Notes under the pieces: model-generated | Database searches by the model: none | Told to the model about the DNA's origin: nothing | The model's input: the letters and a program-made list of their open reading frames with translations, nothing else | NCBI RefSeq assembly: GCF_016587375.1 | Contig: NZ_BNJG01000003.1 | Coordinates: 558,001-622,000 of the forward strand | DNA length: 64,000 nucleotides | Direction: 5' to 3' | Source of the DNA: Ktedonobacter robiniae | GTDB lineage: Bacteria > Chloroflexota > Ktedonobacteria > Ktedonobacterales > Ktedonobacteraceae | In this document: positions 59,858-64,000 of the stretch, in pieces | Numbering within the stretch: position 1 is the first letter of the stretch | How the letters are laid out: the number at the start of each line of letters is the position of its first letter | Translations under genes and position numbers: made by a program

Positions 59858-61753
59858 ATGTCGAGTAATGGGAACGGACAGCGGCCTCCCCAAACGCCGA
59901 AAGGGAAGCAAACCAAAGAACAAAACGACGAAACATTTCAGTTAAGCAGAGTTTTTCTAGCCTTTACGCAATTGCCGAGAGTGATTCGTCTGGTCTGGTC
60001 TACCAGCCCTTTGCTCACGATCACTATGGCGCTCATCAGCTTTGCCAGCGGCTTTTTGCCCGTGCTGAGCGTCTGGATTACGCGGGGCGTGGTCGATAGC
60101 GTGATCACTGCCGCGTTTAGTCGCACGCACACGCTGGGCATGGTCTGGTTTTTTGTGGGGGCGCAGCTGGTCGTGGGTTTGGGACAAAACCTTTTGAGTA
60201 CCTTGAGCAATATTGCGCAACAGCTTTTGCAGGAGCGCGTGAGCAATCGTGTGCAGGCGATGATCCTGGAGAAAGCCAATACACTTGACCTGGCATTTTT
60301 TGAGGATGCGGAATTTTATGATAAGCTGCGCAATGCCTCCGACGAATCGAGCTATAAGCCGATGTCGATTATCTCGCAACTCTTCGATTTCGCCAAGACG
60401 CTGGTGACGCTCTTCTCCATGCTCTTCCTGCTGCTCAACCTAACCTGGTGGCTAGGGGTGATCGCCCTGCTTATGCCGATTCCCTCGTTTATTTCCAGCA
60501 CGCGTTATGGTTGGCGGGGCTATAAAAAGATGCGCCGTCAGTCACCAGAGCGGCGGCGCATGATGTACTTGAACCGCCTGATGACTACTGACACCTATAA
60601 TAAAGAGATCAAGCTCTTCAGCCTGGGACACTTTTTCATTAATCAATTTAAAGATCTGGCTGAGGCGTTGTACCAAGAAGATAAACGCATCATTGTGCGG
60701 CGCTATCTGGCTAGTTTTGCCTGGAGCAGTCTCTCGGCCGTGGCAAATTCGGCCATCTATATCTATGTGGCCTTACGGGCAGTGATCGGTGCGATCAGCA
60801 TTGGTAGCCTGACCATGTATACACAAGCGATCATACAGGTTGGTTCAAGCTTCCAGGGGATTCTCGGCAATCTCTCAGGGATCTATGAGAACAATCTTTT
60901 TGTGGACACCCTCTACCAATTCTTGGAATATCAGCCACGCATTGTCTCGCCTGCCCAACCAAATGCCTTGCAGCGCGATTCCAACTCACCCGGGCTGGCT
61001 GTGGAGTTCCGCAATGTCAGCTTCACCTATCCTGGCAAAGATCCTGAGACCGAAGCTGCCTTAAAAAATGTCAGCTTTGCCATCAAGGCTGGCGAGGCTA
61101 TTGCGCTAGTGGGGCGAAACGGAGCTGGTAAAACCACGCTAGTAAAGTTGCTGACGCGCCTCTACGATCCGGACGCGGGTCAAATCTTGATTGGTGGGCG
61201 CGATATCCGCGAGTACGATATTGAAGAGCTGCGGAGCGTAGTGGGTGTGATCTTCCAGGATTATGTAACATATTATATGAGCGCGCGCGAGAATATCGGC
61301 GTGGGCCAGATCGATGAAATTGAGAATTTGGAACTGGTGGAGCGGGCCGCGGGCAAGAGTGGGGCTAATGCGGTCATTACAAAACTGCACGATGGCTACG
61401 CCACCATGTTGGGTCGTTGGTTTAAGGATGGTACTCAGCTCAGCGGGGGCGAATGGCAGAAGGTGGCTCTGGCGCGTGCCTTTATGCGCAATGCGCCGAT
61501 TCTTGTCCTCGACGAGCCAACCAGCTCGCTCGACGCCCAGGCCGAGTATGAGATCTTCACCCAGTTCCGCCTGCTGACCGAGGGGAAGACAGCCATTTTC
61601 ATCAGCCACCGTTTCAGCACCGTGCGCCTGGCCGATCGTATCTTTGTGATCGAGGAGGGCGTGCTCAAAGAAAGCGGCTCACACACTGAGCTACTCGCGC
61701 TTGATGGCCGCTACGCCGAACTGTTCAATTTGCAGGCGGAGGCGTATCGGTAA
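59858..61753 (+). CDS. ABC exporter with fused membrane and ATPase domains
   Basis: 631 residues from ATG 59858 (AGAAAGG upstream; TTG 59786 has none). A charged N-terminus, six membrane helices (about 45-340), then the nucleotide-binding domain: Walker A G-R-N-G-A-G-K-T-T, signature L-S-G-G-E-W-Q-K, Walker B I-L-V-L-D-E-P-T and switch His in I-S-H-R-F-S. Multidrug, lipid or peptide exporter type. It stands alone, so it probably works as a homodimer. No substrate clue. Confidence 0.9.
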   Translation: MSSNGNGQRPPQTPKGKQTKEQNDETFQLSRVFLAFTQLPRVIRLVWSTSPLLTITMALISFASGFLPVLSVWITRGVVDSVITAAFSRTHTLGMVWFFVGAQLVVGLGQNLLSTLSNIAQQLLQERVSNRVQAMILEKANTLDLAFFEDAEFYDKLRNASDESSYKPMSIISQLFDFAKTLVTLFSMLFLLLNLTWWLGVIALLMPIPSFISSTRYGWRGYKKMRRQSPERRRMMYLNRLMTTDTYNKEIKLFSLGHFFINQFKDLAEALYQEDKRIIVRRYLASFAWSSLSAVANSAIYIYVALRAVIGAISIGSLTMYTQAIIQVGSSFQGILGNLSGIYENNLFVDTLYQFLEYQPRIVSPAQPNALQRDSNSPGLAVEFRNVSFTYPGKDPETEAALKNVSFAIKAGEAIALVGRNGAGKTTLVKLLTRLYDPDAGQILIGGRDIREYDIEELRSVVGVIFQDYVTYYMSARENIGVGQIDEIENLELVERAAGKSGANAVITKLHDGYATMLGRWFKDGTQLSGGEWQKVALARAFMRNAPILVLDEPTSSLDAQAEYEIFTQFRLLTEGKTAIFISHRFSTVRLADRIFVIEEGVLKESGSHTELLALDGRYAELFNLQAEAYR

Positions 61754-61782
61754 GAGCAAAAGATAGATCTTTCCGGTTGGAT

Positions 61783-61825
61783 GTTTCTCCACCAGCACCA
61801 CTGCTAGTGGTGCTGGTGGAGAAAC
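61783..61825. terminator. Perfect 20-bp hairpin between convergent genes
   Basis: Arms 61783-61802 and 61806-61825, loop GCT, between the ABC exporter and PIG-L gene 3' ends. Confidence 0.7.
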
Positions 61826-61920
61826 TGCATCATCGTTTCTCCCGTAAAACAGCTCATCTCCCTAATGCCTCTTCATGAGGAAAAGGTATTGTTTTTCAGA
61901 AGGAGTAAGCATGGATAAAG

Positions 61921-62796
61921 TTAGAGAATGCCTGTGAACATATCCTGCTCATAGAGACCAGGACGACGATCCGTTAGATCACGCGCCAGGGTGAAGTACT
62001 CATATCCCAGAGCAAGTTCGCGCTGCTCTGGAGGCAGGGTAAAGAAGAAGTTATCGGGCGCGATCTGCGTTCTATGCGCACGTAAAGCTTGAATCTTCTG
62101 TTCGATATGTGGGCGCACATCAACACAGGTAGAGATGAGTTCATCTGGTGTGCCCATACGGTCCATATTCATCTCTGGATTATTCCAGGGACCATCGGCG
62201 CCACTCTCGCGCATCTGCTTCACTGCCTGCTGAATCATCGAGCGCGACATCGCCGTATAATAGAGCTTCAGGGGCTGCCAGGCACCGGGGATATCGGGAT
62301 AACAACGAGGATCGGCCGCAGCATCGAAGGCTGCCAGAGCCACACGATGTGCCTGCAAGTGATCAGGATGACCATAACCACCAAAAGCATCGTAGGTCGC
62401 GATCACCTGCGGCTTCAGCTCACGAATAATCGCTACCAAGCGCCCGACGGCCTCGTCAAACACAGCTCGATGGAAACAATCAGGATGATTATTAGAAGGA
62501 CGGCCAGCCATGCCCGAATCGCGATAGCCGAGCAGGCGCAGTTCATGAATACCAAGGGCCTCAACAGAGGCCTGAAGCTCCTGCCGACGTACCTCAGCCA
62601 GGCGCGGGAACATCGCCTGCTTCGCGGCCTCATCCAGCTCGGGATCAACAATCTCGCCCTCTTCGCCCAGGTTTGACGTTACCAGGGCGGTGCGCACACC
62701 CCGCGCCGCGAGCATAGCCAATGTGCCGCCCGTGCCAAATACCTCATCATCGGGATGAGCATGAACAGCCATAAAAGTCAGAGGTGTCTGTGTCAT
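61921..62796 (-). CDS. PIG-L (LmbE-like) deacetylase
   Basis: 291 residues from ATG 62796. Zn-binding A-H-P-D-D-E near residue 12, L-G-Y-R-D-S-G-M and G-H-P-D-H near residue 145 place it in the MshB/Mca/BshB group of N-acetyl-sugar deacetylases and amidases. It could act in low-molecular-weight thiol metabolism or on another glycoside. Co-directional with the downstream-placed DinB-like and dienelactone hydrolase genes. Confidence 0.85.
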   Translation of the reverse strand: MTQTPLTFMAVHAHPDDEVFGTGGTLAMLAARGVRTALVTSNLGEEGEIVDPELDEAAKQAMFPRLAEVRRQELQASVEALGIHELRLLGYRDSGMAGRPSNNHPDCFHRAVFDEAVGRLVAIIRELKPQVIATYDAFGGYGHPDHLQAHRVALAAFDAAADPRCYPDIPGAWQPLKLYYTAMSRSMIQQAVKQMRESGADGPWNNPEMNMDRMGTPDELISTCVDVRPHIEQKIQALRAHRTQIAPDNFFFTLPPEQRELALGYEYFTLARDLTDRRPGLYEQDMFTGIL

Positions 62797-62856
62797 AAGG
62801 ATCTCTTTCTCAACTAGCAGTGAAACTTCATATCGAAAATTTATATCAATCAATAT

Positions 62857-63549
62857 CTATACGGGTACTGGTCCAATCTGCGCTTCAAAGAACGTCATCA
62901 CCCTCTGCCAGGCATCCTCGGACGCCTCGGCGTGATACGCTCGTCCCTGATCATTAAAGAAGGAATGCTTTGCCTCGGGATAGATTTTGATATCATGGGG
63001 AATGGTATACTGCTCCAGGGCTTGCTCAAGCTTGTGTCCCTGAGAAGCTGTAAAGTCCTTGTCGGGATAGGAGCCCACCACTGGACAGGCACGCTTGACT
63101 GCGTCCAGGGGCCTGGGATTGGCGGCATAAAAAGGAGCAACGACCTTGAGGCGCTCATCAGTGCAGGCCCAGGCAATAGCAAAACCACCACCCATGCAGA
63201 AACCAATCGCGCCCACGCGTGAGTCATCTATCCCCGGCTGCTCCGTCAGATAGGTAAGCGAGCCCTTTAAATCGTTCAGGCTCTCATTGTTGAGCGACTT
63301 GAGAAACATCTGCCCCATAAAGCGGAACATACACACCGTGCGATTGCGCCCGGAGAACAGATCCACGGCCAGGGCGGCATATCCCACATCCGCGAAGCGG
63401 CGCGCAATATCCCGAATGTTCTCATTCATGCCAAAGATCTCATGGATCACAATCACGCCGGGAAAAGGGCCCTCGCCCTCCGGTCGCGCCAGGTAACCCT
63501 GTACCTGTCGCTTCCCCGCGGAGAAAGACACATCTTGCGTCTGTACCAT
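62857..63549 (-). CDS. Dienelactone hydrolase family protein
   Basis: 230 residues. Nucleophile Cys in G-F-C-M-G-G-G, probable Asp in S-Y-P-D-K-D, and His in A-K-H-S-F-F-N complete the Cys-Asp-His triad of carboxymethylenebutenolidase. V-I-V-I-H-E-I-F-G-M-N near residue 33 is the oxyanion region. Cytoplasmic. Physiological substrate unknown. The PIG-L start is 61 bp downstream, so the two may be co-transcribed. Confidence 0.88.
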   Translation of the reverse strand: MVQTQDVSFSAGKRQVQGYLARPEGEGPFPGVIVIHEIFGMNENIRDIARRFADVGYAALAVDLFSGRNRTVCMFRFMGQMFLKSLNNESLNDLKGSLTYLTEQPGIDDSRVGAIGFCMGGGFAIAWACTDERLKVVAPFYAANPRPLDAVKRACPVVGSYPDKDFTASQGHKLEQALEQYTIPHDIKIYPEAKHSFFNDQGRAYHAEASEDAWQRVMTFFEAQIGPVPV

Positions 63550-63588
63550 AACTGTTACTCTCCTTATAACATGTGGTACTTCATGGGA

Positions 63589-63638
63589 TTATAGTAGATA
63601 GTGTAAAATGCGCAGGCATTTTACACTATCTACTATAA
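63589..63638. terminator. Perfect 23-bp hairpin after DinB-like gene
   Basis: Arms 63589-63611 and 63616-63638, loop GCAG, one base from the DinB-like stop codon. Confidence 0.7.
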
Positions 63639-63639
63639 C

Positions 63640-64000
63640 TTATGCGTTCGCGCTTTCGGCAACCTGCTTCAGCGTTTCACGCAGTTGCTCATAGTGCATC
63701 TGTGCGTGGAAGAAGCCAAGCATACCAACACCAATGGCATTCATTGGACCAAAGGCGGGGATACGCGTGATGGTCGTTGTCAGATTGGGCTGGTCAGGCC
63801 AGGCGGAGAGATAAGCCAGGCTCATGCGACGGCTCTCATTGAGGCGGGCGCGGACCTGGTCCGCGGTCTTCAGGGTCTCCCAGGGGGTCTCAGCGTGCAG
63901 GCGTGCCTCAAGAGCCACGCCGCGCGCAAGAATAGAGGAGACGGAAGCATTCTCTTCAAAGCCAGCAGTCAAATGCGCCACGATGTGACTGATGGTCCAG
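63640..64000 (-). CDS. DinB-like protein, 5' end outside window
   Basis: About 120 codons, open to the right edge; the visible N-terminal part reads W-T-I-S-H-I-V-A-H-L-T-A-G, the first metal-His helix of DinB/DUF664 four-helix bundles, and a late H-A-Q-M-H-Y-E-Q-L-R-E-T-L holds the other His ligands. These proteins are often metal-dependent thiol (mycothiol or bacillithiol) transferases. Confidence 0.75.
   Translation of the reverse strand, partial: WTISHIVAHLTAGFEENASVSSILARGVALEARLHAETPWETLKTADQVRARLNESRRMSLAYLSAWPDQPNLTTTITRIPAFGPMNAIGVGMLGFFHAQMHYEQLRETLKQVAESANA

Overview
The window looks like a stretch of chromosome from a soil-type, multicellular-style member of the Chloroflexota, most likely a Ktedonobacteria relative. 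That placement is an inference from the mixture seen: lipoprotein-rich extracellular genes without outer-membrane proteins, GntR/YtrA-ABC modules, a kinase-fold receptor, many glycosidases, actinobacterial-looking C-terminal modules and moderately high GC. No rRNA, tRNA, CRISPR array, insertion sequence or phage gene was seen, so there is no direct taxonomic marker. The sequence carries several single-base disruptions at homopolymer runs (about 971, 3924 and 43166) that read like sequencing or assembly errors rather than biology.

Layout. 1-2.7 kb: two convergent glycosidases (GH20, cut by the left edge, and GH51 with its own promoter and palindromic operator). 2.9-9.2 kb: a co-directional run of GtrA, a GT39 membrane glycosyltransferase, a Pro-rich one-pass protein, a di-heme ferric-reductase-like membrane protein and an OmpR-type two-component pair. 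9.3-10.3 kb: an esterase and a DUF1330 protein. 10.6-16.3 kb: two small proteins and a giant 1622-residue P-type ATPase whose N-terminal half is a degenerate copy of the pump. 16.5-25.6 kb: secreted phosphoesterase, SRPBCC protein, oligopeptide-type binding lipoprotein, a 1154-residue secreted beta-propeller protein with three C-terminal repeats, and two lipoproteins. 25.6-34.3 kb: a receiver protein and receiver-kinase, a BKACE enzyme, a GntR-controlled ABC-2 exporter, a small membrane protein, and a membrane pseudokinase with a degenerate Rieske-like outer domain.

34.6-42.2 kb is dominated by late cobalamin biosynthesis and uptake (cobQ, cobD, cbiB, cobO, a BtuF-like lipoprotein, cobU), with a cobalamin riboswitch lying between cobU and the BtuF-like gene; cobS and an alpha-ribazole phosphatase follow 10 kb further on. 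42.4-51.6 kb: a YdjM-type membrane protein, GH2 beta-mannosidase, a second GntR-ABC module, an acyltransferase, a TetR regulator and a metallo-beta-lactamase-fold protein sharing one operator motif, and a methyltransferase. 54.6-59.6 kb is a urease cluster in the order ureF-D-A-B-C-G with no ureE; UreG ends in a His-rich tail that may replace it. 59.8-64 kb: an ABC exporter, PIG-L deacetylase, dienelactone hydrolase and a DinB-like protein cut by the right edge.

Two sequence-level themes run through the whole window. First, many gene ends and several intra-operon gaps carry very long, perfect, non-repeated palindromes with arms of 12 to 29 bp. Second, a 58-93 bp structured repeat occurs four times, always 23-52 bp upstream of a start codon, with base changes that preserve pairing and GNRA-type loops. 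These repeats, the pseudokinase/degenerate Rieske receptor, and the riboswitch and TetR regulatory arrangements are the most interesting items.
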